From assembly GCA_041394725.1 (NCBI GenBank), contig JAWKHR010000065.1, positions 1 through 29,665 on the forward strand: 29,665 nucleotides of DNA, read 5' to 3'. The position numbers and the translations under genes were made by a program. The notes below the pieces were generated by a model, which was not told the origin of the DNA, did not search any database, and saw only the letters and a list, made by a program, of their open reading frames with translations. Source of the stretch: JAWKHR01 sp041394725. Lineage in GTDB: Bacteria; Acidobacteriota; Vicinamibacteria; Vicinamibacterales; SCN-69-37. Positions 15,973 to 25,554 of the stretch are shown here, piece after piece (the stretch's first letter is position 1; every line of letters starts with the position of its first letter).

Positions 15973-18702
15973 ATGCGTCTGCGCTTCATCGTCCTGCTGC
16001 TCGCTGCCGGATTCCTGCTGCCGTCCGCGCTGATGCGCGCCGACCAGGGCGCACCCGGCGCGGCCGCGGTCGCCGACGCGCTGACGTTCCGGAACATCGG
16101 GCCGTTCCGCACGTCGGCCTGGGTCACCGAGACGGCGGTGCCGGACCAGCCGCTCCACGACCACCTCTACACGATGTACGCGGCCACGCGCAGCGGCGGC
16201 CTGTGGAAGACGACGAACAACGGCATCACCTGGGCGAACGTGTCCGACTCGGTGGACGTCGCCGCCGTCGGCGCGGTCGCCGTCGCGCCGTCGAACCCGG
16301 ACATCGTGTGGATGGGCACCGGCGCGAACGACCTCGCGCGCTCCTCGTACTCGGGCAAGGGCGTGTTCAAGTCCACCGACGCGGGTGCGACCTGGCAGTT
16401 CATGGGCCTCCCCGAGTCGCACCACATCGCCCGCGTCGTGATCCACCCGACCGACCCGGACATCGTCTACGTCGCGGTGATGGGCCATCTTTTCTCCACC
16501 AACGCCGAGCGCGGCGTGTATCGGACGCGCGACGGCGGCAGGACCTGGGAGAAGGTCCTCTACGTGGACGAGGGCACGGGTGCCGTGGACCTGGTGCTCG
16601 ACCGCCGGTCGCCGAACACGCTCTACGCCGCGATGTACGAGAAGTACCGGCGGCCGTGGGAGCTGGTGCTCGGCGGCGACGGCACGGGCATCTACAAGAC
16701 CGACAACGGCGGCAACACGTGGCGCCGGCTCGAGGGCGGGCTGCCGTCTGGCACGCTCGGCCGGATTGGACTCGACATCCAGGCGAAGAACCCGAACACG
16801 CTCTACGCGGTCGTCGAGAACCTCAACCTGCGGACGCCGGACATGGGCGGCCGGGTGGATGCCTGCCAGGTGGGACGGGGCGGCCGCGCGGGCGGCGGGG
16901 GCGGACGCGGCGGCGCCGGGCCCGTCGGCAACGAGGTCTACCGCACCGACGACGGCGGCCGGACGTGGCGCAAGACGCACGACCACGGCGTGGACGTGGG
17001 CGGATCGAAGGCGCCGTACTCCTTCAACCAGATCCGGATCAACCCGGACGACCCGAACCACATCATCGTCAACAGCGACCAGATGTACGTCTCGACCGAC
17101 GGCGGCGCGACGTGGGGCTGCTCGAACCAGAACGGCTTCTTCGGCAGCGTGTTCGGCGACTTCCGCACGATGTGGTGGGACCCGCAGGACTCGCGGCGCA
17201 TCGTGATCGGCAGCGACGGCGGCGTCAACGTGTCGTACGACGGCGGGCGCACGGCCGACTACTCGGTCAACCTGCGCATCGGCGAGGTCTACGCGATCGG
17301 CGTGGACATGGACGACCCCTACCACGTCTACGCGGGCCTGCAGGACCACGATTCCTGGAAGGGTCCGTCGAACTCGCCCTCGGGCCGCATCACGCTCGAG
17401 GACTGGACGACGGTCGGCCCGGGCGACGGCATGTACAACCAGGTGGACCCGACCGACAGCCGCTGGGTCTACAACACGCGCGAGACCGGCAACCACGGCC
17501 GGTTCGACCAGCTCACGGGCCAGCGGACGGTGATCGCGCCGTCGCGGTCGCCGGAACACCGCTACAACTGGATCGCGCCGATCGCGATCTCCCCGCACAA
17601 CCCGCGGATCATCTACGCCGGCGCCGAGCTGCTCTACCGGTCGCTCGACCGCGGCGACACGTGGGAGGAGATCAGCCCCGACCTGACGACGAACGACCCG
17701 ACGAAGTGCGGGGTCGGCTCCGGCTTCGTGCCCTACTGCAACATCACGTCGATCTCGGAGTCGCCCGGCCGCGCCGGCACGATCTGGGTCGGCACCGACG
17801 ATGGCAAGGTGCAGGTCACGACGAACCACGGCGCGACGTGGACGGACGCGACCCCGGCGCTCACCGCCGCGGGCGCGCCGGTCGATCGCGCGGTCTCGCG
17901 CGTCTTCGCCTCGCCGCACGACCCGGACACCGCGTTCGTGTCGAAGAACGGCTTCCGCCACGACGACTTCCGGCCGTTCCTCTACCGCACGACCGACGCC
18001 GGCCGCACGTGGACGTCGATCGCCGGGAACCTGCCCGACGCGCCGATCAACGTCGTGGTGCAGGACCGCAAGGCCGCGAACCTGCTGGTCGTCGGCAACG
18101 ACCTCGGCGTCTGGTTCTCGATCGACGCTGGCGCGTCGTGGACGAGGCTCGAGGCGAACCTGCCGACGGTGGCCGTCCACGATCTGACGATCCACCCGCG
18201 CGAGAACGACCTCGTGATCGGCACCTACGGGCGCGGCATCTTCACCGGCGACATCACGCCGCTGCAGGAGCTGTCGGCCGAGGTGCTCGCCAGCCCGCTG
18301 CACCTGTTCGACATCGAGCCACGGGCGCGCTACGGCTTCGGCGCGGTGGGGAACTACAACCTCTACGGCGATCGCTACCTCGAGGTGCCGAACGAGCCCG
18401 ACGCGCTGGTCATCAACTACTACCTGCGCGCGGCGGCGCCCGGCGGCGCGCGGATCGCGATCACCGACCTGCGTGGCGCGCCCGTCGCCGAACTGAACGG
18501 TCCGGGCGAGGCCGGCCTCAACCGCGCCTCATGGAACATGCGCCGCGGCGGCCCCGGTGGCCGCAGCGGGGGCGGCGGAGGCGGCGGCCGGTTCGGCGGC
18601 GCGGGCGGCGGCGCCGCGCCGGTGGGCGACTACCTGGTGACCGTGACGGCGGCCGGCCAGTCCCAGACGAAGGTCGGCACGATCCGGGAGCGGATCCGGT
18701 GA
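15973..18702 (+). CDS. Secreted BNR/sortilin (VPS10)-like beta-propeller protein
   Basis: ATG 15973 follows GAGGGGG at normal spacing and begins a signal peptide (RLRFIVLLLAAGFLLPSALM). The product has 909 residues. Asp-box motifs recur through the propellers: STDAGATW (~134), TRDGGRTW (~184), TDNGGNTW (~240), TDDGGRTW (~324), STDGGATW (~373), SLDRGDTW (~556), TTDAGRTW (~673), SIDAGASW (~716). They are followed by IHPRENDLVIGTYGRGIFTG. The C-terminal FlgD-like module (IAITDLRGAPVAELNG, GLNRASWNMRRG) ends in YLVTVTAAGQSQTKVG. Gly/Arg-rich linkers occur at ~16870-16920 and ~18540-18620, here without frame problems. It is a paralogue of the protein at 8203. Its stop overlaps the next start (GTGA), coupling it to two lipoprotein genes. 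Substrate unknown. Confidence 0.9.
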   Translation: MRLRFIVLLLAAGFLLPSALMRADQGAPGAAAVADALTFRNIGPFRTSAWVTETAVPDQPLHDHLYTMYAATRSGGLWKTTNNGITWANVSDSVDVAAVGAVAVAPSNPDIVWMGTGANDLARSSYSGKGVFKSTDAGATWQFMGLPESHHIARVVIHPTDPDIVYVAVMGHLFSTNAERGVYRTRDGGRTWEKVLYVDEGTGAVDLVLDRRSPNTLYAAMYEKYRRPWELVLGGDGTGIYKTDNGGNTWRRLEGGLPSGTLGRIGLDIQAKNPNTLYAVVENLNLRTPDMGGRVDACQVGRGGRAGGGGGRGGAGPVGNEVYRTDDGGRTWRKTHDHGVDVGGSKAPYSFNQIRINPDDPNHIIVNSDQMYVSTDGGATWGCSNQNGFFGSVFGDFRTMWWDPQDSRRIVIGSDGGVNVSYDGGRTADYSVNLRIGEVYAIGVDMDDPYHVYAGLQDHDSWKGPSNSPSGRITLEDWTTVGPGDGMYNQVDPTDSRWVYNTRETGNHGRFDQLTGQRTVIAPSRSPEHRYNWIAPIAISPHNPRIIYAGAELLYRSLDRGDTWEEISPDLTTNDPTKCGVGSGFVPYCNITSISESPGRAGTIWVGTDDGKVQVTTNHGATWTDATPALTAAGAPVDRAVSRVFASPHDPDTAFVSKNGFRHDDFRPFLYRTTDAGRTWTSIAGNLPDAPINVVVQDRKAANLLVVGNDLGVWFSIDAGASWTRLEANLPTVAVHDLTIHPRENDLVIGTYGRGIFTGDITPLQELSAEVLASPLHLFDIEPRARYGFGAVGNYNLYGDRYLEVPNEPDALVINYYLRAAAPGGARIAITDLRGAPVAELNGPGEAGLNRASWNMRRGGPGGRSGGGGGGGRFGGAGGGAAPVGDYLVTVTAAGQSQTKVGTIRERIR

Positions 18703-19385
18703 GCGCCAGGGGCCCGTCGCGCGTCGTTTGCCTGGCCCGTACGGCCGGCGCGGTCACGAGCGTGCTCGCGCTGGCAGGCGCGTTGGCGACCGCGGCGTGC
18801 GGCGGCGGCGCGGGCGGCACCGACACGAAGGCCGATCAGGCCGCCGGCGCCGGCGCGAAGCCGGAAGGCCTCGCGGCCGCCGCGCGCGGGATGGCCGAGG
18901 CGGCGGAGGCCTTCAAGGACGCCACCGGCACGGCGGCGACGCCGGTCGGGGCGGACCGCCTCGCGGCGCTCCTCGTGGAGATCCCCGGCTGGACCCGGAG
19001 CGAGCCGACGAGCGAGCAGCTCACCGTGCCGTTCGCGCACGCGCAGGCCGAGGCGCGTTACCAGCGCGGCGAGGACGCGCAGGTCGCGATCCGGCTGACC
19101 GACACCGCGCTCAACCAGATGCTGCTGGCGCCGTTCAGCGTGTTCCTGCAGGAAGGCTTCGAGGAACGGACGGCGAGCGGCTTCAAGCGATTCGCGCGTG
19201 TGGAGGGCCAGCCGGCCATCGAGGAGTGGGACGGACGCACGTCGGTCGGCGAAATCACCGTGGTCGTCGGCGGGCGGATCCTCGCCAATGCGCGCGGCAC
19301 CCGGGTGCCCGACCTCGACACGGTCCGTGGCGTACTGCGGCGGCTGGACTTCCGCCGGCTCGCCACGCTCGCGGAGGCCCGATGA
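18699..19385 (+). CDS. Lipoprotein of unknown function, paralogue A
   Basis: GTG 18699 overlaps the BNR stop as GTGA. The 228-residue product has a lipoprotein signal (TSVLALAGALATAACGGG, Cys near residue 31) and an Ala/Gly-rich spacer. A globular domain of about 135 residues follows, with LLVEIPGWTRSEPTS, ARYQRGEDAQVAIRLTDTA, GFKRFARVEGQPAIEEW and GEITVVVGGRILANARG. I do not recognise the family. The next gene's product shares this layout (…EGQPAIEEW against …AGFPAIESW, then GE-TVVV and VD/RLDFR near the end), so the two are tandem paralogues. The stop overlaps the next start by ATGA. Confidence 0.85.
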   Translation: MSARGPSRVVCLARTAGAVTSVLALAGALATAACGGGAGGTDTKADQAAGAGAKPEGLAAAARGMAEAAEAFKDATGTAATPVGADRLAALLVEIPGWTRSEPTSEQLTVPFAHAQAEARYQRGEDAQVAIRLTDTALNQMLLAPFSVFLQEGFEERTASGFKRFARVEGQPAIEEWDGRTSVGEITVVVGGRILANARGTRVPDLDTVRGVLRRLDFRRLATLAEAR

Positions 19386-19981
19386 TCCCGGGACGCCTGT
19401 CCCGGGCGATCGCCGCCGCGCGGCGGGCGCTGCTGGCCGGGCTGACCGCGGCGGCCGTCGCGTGCGGCGGGTCCGGTCACGAGGAGGCCATCGTCCCGCC
19501 CGGCCCGGCGGATGCGGCGGCCGTGCCGGCCACGCCGCCCGTCCCGCTCGTCGCCCACGAACGGCTCGGCGCGCTCCTGCCCGACGCGCCAGACGGCTGG
19601 ACGCGCGGCGGCTTCCGGACGGCGGCCCTCACCCTGCCGGCGCCGGCGACCCACGCGACGGCGACCTACACGCGCGGCGCCATCCGCGCGGATCTCGCGA
19701 TCACCGACACGGCGGGCCAGCAGGAGTTCCTCGAGGCGACGCTGTCGGTCGCCGGCACGGACTTCGACCAGCAGGCGTCGAACGGCTACCAGAAGGGGAC
19801 GACCGTCGCGGGCTTCCCGGCCATCGAGTCCTGGAACCACCAGGACCACCTCGGCGAGTTCACCGTCGTCGTCAACCGCCGGTTTCTCGTCTTCGCGACC
19901 GCGACGGACCTGCCCGACATCGCCACGCTGCGCGCCCTGGTGGACCGCGTCGACTTCCGGGCCATCGCGGCCCTGAAGTAG
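19382..19981 (+). CDS. Lipoprotein of unknown function, paralogue B
   Basis: ATG 19382 overlaps the previous stop (ATGA). The product has 199 residues with a lipoprotein signal (RALLAGLTAAAVACGGSG, Cys near residue 27). The domain resembles paralogue A: LLPDAPDGWTRGGF, ATYTRGAIRADLAITDTAG, GYQKGTTVAGFPAIESW, GEFTVVVNRRFLVFATA and VDRVDFRAIAAL. Together with A and the BNR protein it forms a three-gene translationally coupled unit, suggesting the lipoproteins work at the same site in the envelope, perhaps as partners. No enzyme motif is visible. Confidence 0.85.
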   Translation: MIPGRLSRAIAAARRALLAGLTAAAVACGGSGHEEAIVPPGPADAAAVPATPPVPLVAHERLGALLPDAPDGWTRGGFRTAALTLPAPATHATATYTRGAIRADLAITDTAGQQEFLEATLSVAGTDFDQQASNGYQKGTTVAGFPAIESWNHQDHLGEFTVVVNRRFLVFATATDLPDIATLRALVDRVDFRAIAALK

Positions 19982-20024
19982 CGCGCGTCGGGCCCGGGAC
20001 GCGCTACCCTGAAAGAGGGCCCCG

Positions 20025-21005
20025 ATGATCCTCCTGAGCGAGACCGACATCCGCGCGGTGCTGACCATGCCAGCGCTCATCGACGCGATGGCCGAGGCGC
20101 TGGGCGCGTTCTCGGACGGCCGCGTCAACCAGCCCGTCCGTCAGGTGCTGGAGGTCGGGCCCACGCGGGCGTACTACGGCGTGATGCCGGCGGCGACCGA
20201 CGATCCGCCCGCGCTCGGCGCGAAGCTGGTCACGGTCTTCGCCTCGAACCTCGCGCGCGGCCTGCCGTCGCACATGGCGACGATCGTCCTGATGGATCCC
20301 GACACGGGTGCGCCGGTGGCGCTGCTCGACGGGCGCTACATCACGGAGGCCCGAACGGCGGCGGTCTCGGCCGTCTCGGTGCGGCTGCTCGCGCGAGCGG
20401 ACGCCTCGGTGCTCGCGGTGCTCGGCAGCGGCGTCCAGGCGCGCAGCCACGTGGAGGCGATCCGCCACGTCCGGCCGATCCGCGAGGTGCGGGTCTGGAG
20501 CCGGTCGGCCGCCAACCGCGAGGCGTTCGTGCGCGAGGTCGGCGAGACGACCGGCCTGGTCGTGCGCGCCGAGGACGCCGCCGCGGCGGCCGTCGCGGAC
20601 GCGCACGTCGTGGTGCTGGCGACGGCGTCGCACACGCCGGTGCTGCGGTCGGCCGACGTCGCGCCCGGCACGCACGTGGTCGGCGTCGGCGCCTGCCGGC
20701 CGGATCAGCGCGAGATGCCGACGGCGCTCATCCAGCGCGCGCGTGTCTACGTGGACTCGCGCGCGGCGGCCTTCCAGGAGGCGGGCGACCTCATCCTGCC
20801 CGTCGCCGAGGGCGCGATCGACCAGGGCCACGTGGTCGGCGAACTCGGCGAGCTGGTGCGCGGCCGCGTCGCCGGCCGCCTCACCGCGGACGAGGTCACG
20901 CTGTTCAAGTCGCTCGGCATGGCGGTGGAGGACCTGACGGCCGCCGCGCTGGTGGTGTCACTGGCCGGGGCGCGTGGCATCGGCCTGCCGTGGAGTCCCA
21001 CGTGA
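20025..21005 (+). CDS. Ornithine cyclodeaminase / mu-crystallin family protein
   Basis: At 326 residues it has normal family length. A ribosome site GAGGG lies 5 bases before ATG 20025. Conserved blocks are present: LGAKLVTVFASNLARGLPSH (substrate domain), TGAPVALLDGRYITEARTAA (Arg near residue 109 for the carboxylate), VLAVLGSGVQARSHVEAI (NAD(P)-binding GxGxxA), RVYVDSRAAAFQEAGDL and TLFKSLGMAVEDL. The family contains ornithine cyclodeaminases, alanine dehydrogenases, ketimine reductases and opine-like dehydrogenases, and the sequence alone does not decide between them. It is cytoplasmic. The next gene overlaps its stop (GTGA), so it is translated together with a TPR-like exported protein. 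Confidence 0.88.
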   Translation: MILLSETDIRAVLTMPALIDAMAEALGAFSDGRVNQPVRQVLEVGPTRAYYGVMPAATDDPPALGAKLVTVFASNLARGLPSHMATIVLMDPDTGAPVALLDGRYITEARTAAVSAVSVRLLARADASVLAVLGSGVQARSHVEAIRHVRPIREVRVWSRSAANREAFVREVGETTGLVVRAEDAAAAAVADAHVVVLATASHTPVLRSADVAPGTHVVGVGACRPDQREMPTALIQRARVYVDSRAAAFQEAGDLILPVAEGAIDQGHVVGELGELVRGRVAGRLTADEVTLFKSLGMAVEDLTAAALVVSLAGARGIGLPWSPT

Positions 21006-22330
21006 CCCGCCGCGGCCCGGTGGCGGCCGGCCTGCTGGCGTTCACGCTGGCGGTGTCGCCGCCCGCGGGCACGGCCGCCCAGGCGCCCGACGCCACGCCG
21101 CCCGGCCGCACGCCGTCGGACGCCCCGGACGCGCTCGACGCGCTCGACGCCCAGCTCGAGGACGCCTACGAGGCGGCGTACAACCTGGACTACGAGGCGG
21201 CCATCGCGATCGCGCACCGGGCGGTGGCGTCCGCGCCGGCCGCCTCGCGCGCGCACCGCGCGGTGGCCTCGATCACCTGGCTCGAGGTGCTGCTGCGCCG
21301 CGGCACGGTGACCGTCGATCACTACATGGGCGGCATCACGCGCGCCAGTCGGAAGATGCCGGATCCGCCCGCGGATCTCGACGCGACCTTTCGCGCCGAA
21401 CTCGACCGCGCCCTGGCGCTCGCCGACGCCGCCGTCGAGGCGCGACCCGACGACCCGCAGGCGCTCTTCGACGCCGGGTCGGCCTACGCGCTCAAGGCCT
21501 CCTACACCGCGTCGATCGAGGGCAGCATGGGCGCGGCGTTCCGCACCGCGCGCCGCGCCTTCGACCTGCAGGAATCCGTGCTCGAACACGACCCGTCGCG
21601 CACCGACGCCGGCGTGGTCGTCGGGACCTACCGCTACCTCGTCGCCGGCCTGCGACTGCCGACGCGGCTGTTCGCGTACCTCGCGGGCTTCGGCGGAGAC
21701 AAGGAGAAGGCCATCGCGCTGCTCCAGGCGGCCGCGGACAACCCGGCCAGCCGGGTCGAGGCCGGCACCGCGCTCCTCCTGATCTACAGCCGCGAGGGAC
21801 GCCACGACGATGCGCTCGCGATCGCGCGCCAGCTGGCGGCGCGCTACCCGCGCAACCGGCTGTTCACGCTGGAGGCCGGCGCCGCCGCGGTCCGCGCGGG
21901 GCACGCGGAGGAAGCCGAAACGATCCTCACCGCGGGCCTGGCACGCTTCGAGTCGGACCCGCGACGCAAGGTGCCGGGTGAGCGCGCGCTCTGGCACTAC
22001 AAGCGCGGCCTGGCGCGGCTGTCGCTCAACCACCCGGCCGACGCGCGACGCGACCTGGAGGTCGCGCTCGGGAGCCCGTCGCCGGGCTGGATCGAAGGCC
22101 GCATCCGGACGGCCCTCGGGAAGCTCGACGACCTCGCCGGCCACCGGTCGGACGCGCTGTCGCAGTACCACCAGGCCCGGATCCTCTGCCGGCAGGGCGA
22201 CGACGGCGCGGGCGCGGCGGAGGCGGAACGCTGGATCCGGCGGCCGTTCAGCTTCGAGGCGGTGCGTCGATCGGCGCCGCGCCAGGCGCCGTGGGATATG
22301 CTCCCCTTGCGGCCCGCGTCCGGGCCCTGA
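21002..22330 (+). CDS. Exported TPR-like repeat protein
   Basis: GTG 21002 overlaps the previous stop as GTGA and begins a signal peptide (TRRGPVAAGLLAFTLAVSPP). An in-frame GTG at 20990 is an alternative. The 442-residue product is mostly alpha-helical with TPR-like repeats: YEAAYNLDYEAAIAIAHRAV (~55), RALALADAAVEARPDDPQAL (~140), SREGRHDDALAIARQLAARY (~265), VRAGHAEEAETILTAGLARF (~300), LNHPADARRDLEVALGSPSP (~345) and a final LSQYHQARILCRQG. The central GTYRYLVAGLRLPTRLFAYL segment is hydrophobic. It is probably a periplasmic scaffold protein with no enzyme motif. I assign no specific role. Confidence 0.8.
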   Translation: MTRRGPVAAGLLAFTLAVSPPAGTAAQAPDATPPGRTPSDAPDALDALDAQLEDAYEAAYNLDYEAAIAIAHRAVASAPAASRAHRAVASITWLEVLLRRGTVTVDHYMGGITRASRKMPDPPADLDATFRAELDRALALADAAVEARPDDPQALFDAGSAYALKASYTASIEGSMGAAFRTARRAFDLQESVLEHDPSRTDAGVVVGTYRYLVAGLRLPTRLFAYLAGFGGDKEKAIALLQAAADNPASRVEAGTALLLIYSREGRHDDALAIARQLAARYPRNRLFTLEAGAAAVRAGHAEEAETILTAGLARFESDPRRKVPGERALWHYKRGLARLSLNHPADARRDLEVALGSPSPGWIEGRIRTALGKLDDLAGHRSDALSQYHQARILCRQGDDGAGAAEAERWIRRPFSFEAVRRSAPRQAPWDMLPLRPASGP

Positions 22331-22335
22331 GACGA

Positions 22336-22833
22336 ATGGCGTCCCGCAGGACCTGGCTCTGGATCATTGTCGGCGGCATCGCCGCGATCGTGCTGGTGCT
22401 GTTCCTCATCGCCGGCGCGGGGGTCTACTTCGTCGCCAATCACATCGACACGGCGCCGGCGTCGAGCGCCGAGGCCATCAGCCGCTTCGAGGAAGCCCGC
22501 GCGCCGTTCAAGGACGCCAAGCCGCTGTTCGAGGTGGACGACCACGACCGGCCGCGCCTGACGCGCGAGCTGAGCAGCCTGCCGACCTCGCCGACGCGGC
22601 CCAGCCAGCTCTGGATCCTCGCCTACGACCCGGACGACGAGCGCACCGTGCAGATCTCGCTGCCGTTCTGGCTGCTCAAGCTCGGGCGCCGCAACCTCGA
22701 CATCAACGCCGACCGCGGCTTCGATCTCGAGCGCCTGCACCTGGACGTGAACGAGCTCGAGCGCGTGGGGCCCCTGCTGCTCTTCGACCACCGATCGACG
22801 GCCGGCGACCGCGTGCTGCTCTGGACGAAGTAG
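22336..22833 (+). CDS. Small membrane-anchored protein of unknown function
   Basis: The product has 165 residues from ATG 22336, 5 bp after the TPR gene stop; an in-frame upstream start (22291) would overlap that gene and adds unconvincing sequence. MASRRTW is followed by one strong membrane helix (LWIIVGGIAAIVLVLFLIAG, residues ~8-28). A polar domain comes next with FEEARAPFKDAKPLFEVDDH, LWILAYDPDDERTVQISLPF, DLERLHLDVNELERVGPLLL and LLWTK at the end. It is probably an inner-membrane protein with an outward-facing domain. I do not recognise the family. It converges with the permease gene, only 3 bp apart. Confidence 0.8.
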   Translation: MASRRTWLWIIVGGIAAIVLVLFLIAGAGVYFVANHIDTAPASSAEAISRFEEARAPFKDAKPLFEVDDHDRPRLTRELSSLPTSPTRPSQLWILAYDPDDERTVQISLPFWLLKLGRRNLDINADRGFDLERLHLDVNELERVGPLLLFDHRSTAGDRVLLWTK

Positions 22834-22836
22834 CGG

Positions 22837-25554
22837 TCAGTCGCCCCTGAGGGCCACGAGCGGATCCACGCGCGCCGCCCGCCGCGCGGGCACGACGCTC
22901 GCGGCGAGCCCGGCAACCGCGAGCACGAACAGCGCGGCCGCGAAGACCCGCACATCGGACGCCTCGAGGTCGTAGAGGAAGCCCGACACCGCGCCGCCGA
23001 ACCACCACGCCACGACGCTCCCCATGATCAGGCCGAGACCGACGAGCATCCCGGCCTGCCGCAGCACCAGGCTCACCAGGCGGCCCCGCGTGGCGCCGAG
23101 CGCCATCCGCACGCCGAACTCCGCCGTCCGCTGCGAGACCACGTACGCCATGACGCCGTAGATGCCGACCACGGCGATGACGAGGCCGAGCCCGCCGAAC
23201 AGCGAGAGCAGCGCCATGTTGAACCGGCGCTGCGCGACGAGCTTGTCGAAGTAGGCGTCGAACGTCAAAGCCTCCGGCCGCAGCCGCTGATCGGGTGCCA
23301 CGCGCCAGATCGCCGCGCGCACCGCCGGCAGCACGGCGAGCGGATCGCCGTCAGCCCGCACCACGAGGTCCACGCCGATCACGTTGCTCTGGCGCAGGGG
23401 CACATAGGCCTCCTGCCGCGGCGGCACCTCGGGCCCGAGGTGCCGGATGTCGCCGACGATGCCGACGACGGTGCGCTCGACGTCGTCGATCGTGATCCGC
23501 CGGCCGAGGGCGGGCTCGTCGGGCCAGTACTTCCGCGCGGCCGCCTCGTTGATGACGACCACCTGCGGCGTGCCCTCGCGGTCGGTGTCGGCGAGGAGAC
23601 GGCCCGCGCGCAGCGGCAGCCGGAGCAGTGGCAGGTACCCTGGCGTGACCTCGCGGAGATCGAGGTCGTTGTCCTCGCCCTTCAACTGACCGCGGCCCGG
23701 CATCGCGACGAGCGTGCGGCTCCAGTTGCCGGTGAACGGCAGGCCGCCGTTCACGCCCGCGACCTCGGTGACGCCGGGCACGGCGGCCACCGCGTCCACG
23801 ACGGCGAGCGACAGCGCCCGGCCGCGCGCGACGGACCCGGCGAAGTCACTGCGGTCGAACGGGACGCCGACCTCGCCCGGCGTCAGCACGCCGGCGTAGT
23901 CGAAGCCGGGGTCCACCCGCAGCAGCTTCACGAAGCTCGCGACGAACAGCCCGGCGCCGACGAGCAGCACCGTGGCCATCGCGACCTCGGCGACAACGAG
24001 CGCCGCGCGGGCACGACCGCGTGCGACGCCCGCCGCGCCGGACCGGCCCCCGTCGCGCAGCGCCTGGCCGAGATTCGGCCGTGACGACTGCAGGGCGGGC
24101 AGCAGGCCGAACAGCACGCCGGTGACGACCGCGGCGGCCGCCGCCACGGCGAGGACGCGCCAGTCCACCGCGATGGCCTCCAGGCGCGGCAGGCCCTCCG
24201 GGAGCCAGGCGCGGATCGCCCGCACGCCGGCCCAGCCGACGCCCACGCCGAGCACGGTCCCCGCGGTCGAGAGGATCAGGCTCTCGACGAGCAGCGCCCG
24301 GGCCAGCCTGGCGCGGCCCGCGCCGAGCGCCGCGCGGATGCCCAGTTCCCTCCCGCGCGCGGTCGCCCGGGCCAGCATGAGGTTCGCGACGTTCGCGCAG
24401 GCGATGAGCAGGACGAAGGCCACGGCGCCGAGCAGCATCAGCATCCACGTGCGGACGCGCCCGACGATGTGGTCGCGCAGCGGGATGGCGCGCGCGCGCC
24501 GGCCCTGGTACCACTTCGGGTACTCCTGATCGAGCGCCGTGGCCACCGCGAACACGGCGTCGCTGGCCGCCGCCATCGACACGCCCGGCTTCAGCCGGCC
24601 GATCGCCAGGTAGTTGTAGTTGCGGTTGCCGCCGCGGACCCGGTCGGTCTCCTCGAAGACGAGCGGCACGAACACCTGGAACGGCGACGGGCTCGCGACC
24701 GGGTACGAGAAGTCACGGGGCAGCACGCCGACGATCTCGCGCGGCGTGCCGCCGAGCGTGATCGTCCGGCCGATCACGTCGGGCGCGCCGCCGAACCGCT
24801 GCTGCCAGAATCCCCAGCTCACCACGGCGACCGGGTGCGCCTCGCGCTCGTCGCCGGGCACGAACGTGCGGCCCAGCGCGGGCGGCACACGCAGCAGGTC
24901 GAAGAACCCGGCCGTCACCCGCGCGCCGCGGACGTCGGCCGGCTGCCCGAGCTCGTCCTCGGTGTCGAAGCGGCGGCTGCTGACGGCCTCGAGGGACTCG
25001 AAGACCGTCAGCCTCGCGCGCCAGTCGAGGAAGTTCTGCGTCGTCGTGTTGCCGCTGCCGAACGTCGCCGGCCGGGCGGGGTCGGTTTCGAGCACGGCGG
25101 CCAGGCGATCGGACGCGTCGAACGGCAGCGCGCGCAGGACGACCGCGTCCACGACGGAGAACACGGCCGTGCTGGCGCCGATGCCGAGCGACACGACCAC
25201 GAGGGCCACCAGGGTGAAGGCCGGCGTCCGCGCGAGAGATCGCACGGCGTGGCGCGCCTCGGCGCCCAGCGAACGGAGTTCTTCCATGACACGCTCCGGA
25301 CCGCGTCGGCGCGGCATGGCCGCGCGGTCGAGACGATGCTGGGGCACGACGCCGGCCAGCGTCTGGGTGACTTCACGGACGGACGCGGCGGCGAGGGCGG
25401 CCGCGCCGTGGCGCGCGGCGGACTCGAGGTCCTCGCGGACCGACGCGAGCACCTCGCGCTCGAAGCGCGCGCGGAACCGCGCGGGGTAGGCGCGCAGCAG
25501 CAGGCGCACGAGACGTTCCACCGCCGACACCCGGCGGCGATCGCGCAAGGTCAT
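22837..25554 (-). CDS. ADOP-type ABC transporter permease (FtsX/MacB-like, duplicated)
   Basis: ATG 25554 overlaps the PadR stop (ATGA) and opens a 905-residue protein. A soluble permease-prefix region (VERLVRLLLRAYPARFRARF) is followed by a first FtsX-like unit with a membrane helix at FTLVALVVVSLGIGASTAVF. A MacB-like periplasmic domain comes next (PALGRTFVPGDEREAHPVAV, FWQQRFGGAPDVIGRTITLG), then three helices including MLMLLGAVAFVLLIACANVA. After a second periplasmic domain, the last helices lie at LFGGLGLVIAVVGIYGVMAY and LRQAGMLVGLGLIMGSVVAW. This duplicated layout matches the acidobacterial duplicated orphan permease (ADOP) family. No ATPase gene lies beside it. The usual role is unknown; MacB-type relatives move or release envelope substrates. 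Transcription is probably set by the coupled PadR regulator. Confidence 0.92.
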   Translation of the reverse strand: MTLRDRRRVSAVERLVRLLLRAYPARFRARFEREVLASVREDLESAARHGAAALAAASVREVTQTLAGVVPQHRLDRAAMPRRRGPERVMEELRSLGAEARHAVRSLARTPAFTLVALVVVSLGIGASTAVFSVVDAVVLRALPFDASDRLAAVLETDPARPATFGSGNTTTQNFLDWRARLTVFESLEAVSSRRFDTEDELGQPADVRGARVTAGFFDLLRVPPALGRTFVPGDEREAHPVAVVSWGFWQQRFGGAPDVIGRTITLGGTPREIVGVLPRDFSYPVASPSPFQVFVPLVFEETDRVRGGNRNYNYLAIGRLKPGVSMAAASDAVFAVATALDQEYPKWYQGRRARAIPLRDHIVGRVRTWMLMLLGAVAFVLLIACANVANLMLARATARGRELGIRAALGAGRARLARALLVESLILSTAGTVLGVGVGWAGVRAIRAWLPEGLPRLEAIAVDWRVLAVAAAAAVVTGVLFGLLPALQSSRPNLGQALRDGGRSGAAGVARGRARAALVVAEVAMATVLLVGAGLFVASFVKLLRVDPGFDYAGVLTPGEVGVPFDRSDFAGSVARGRALSLAVVDAVAAVPGVTEVAGVNGGLPFTGNWSRTLVAMPGRGQLKGEDNDLDLREVTPGYLPLLRLPLRAGRLLADTDREGTPQVVVINEAAARKYWPDEPALGRRITIDDVERTVVGIVGDIRHLGPEVPPRQEAYVPLRQSNVIGVDLVVRADGDPLAVLPAVRAAIWRVAPDQRLRPEALTFDAYFDKLVAQRRFNMALLSLFGGLGLVIAVVGIYGVMAYVVSQRTAEFGVRMALGATRGRLVSLVLRQAGMLVGLGLIMGSVVAWWFGGAVSGFLYDLEASDVRVFAAALFVLAVAGLAASVVPARRAARVDPLVALRGD

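Noticed and set aside
15640..18303. Very long open frame on the minus strand opposite the second BNR gene
   Set aside because: It is rich in Arg, Val, Asp and His without domain motifs and mirrors the codon pattern of the plus-strand gene, which has a signal peptide, ribosome site and clear motifs.
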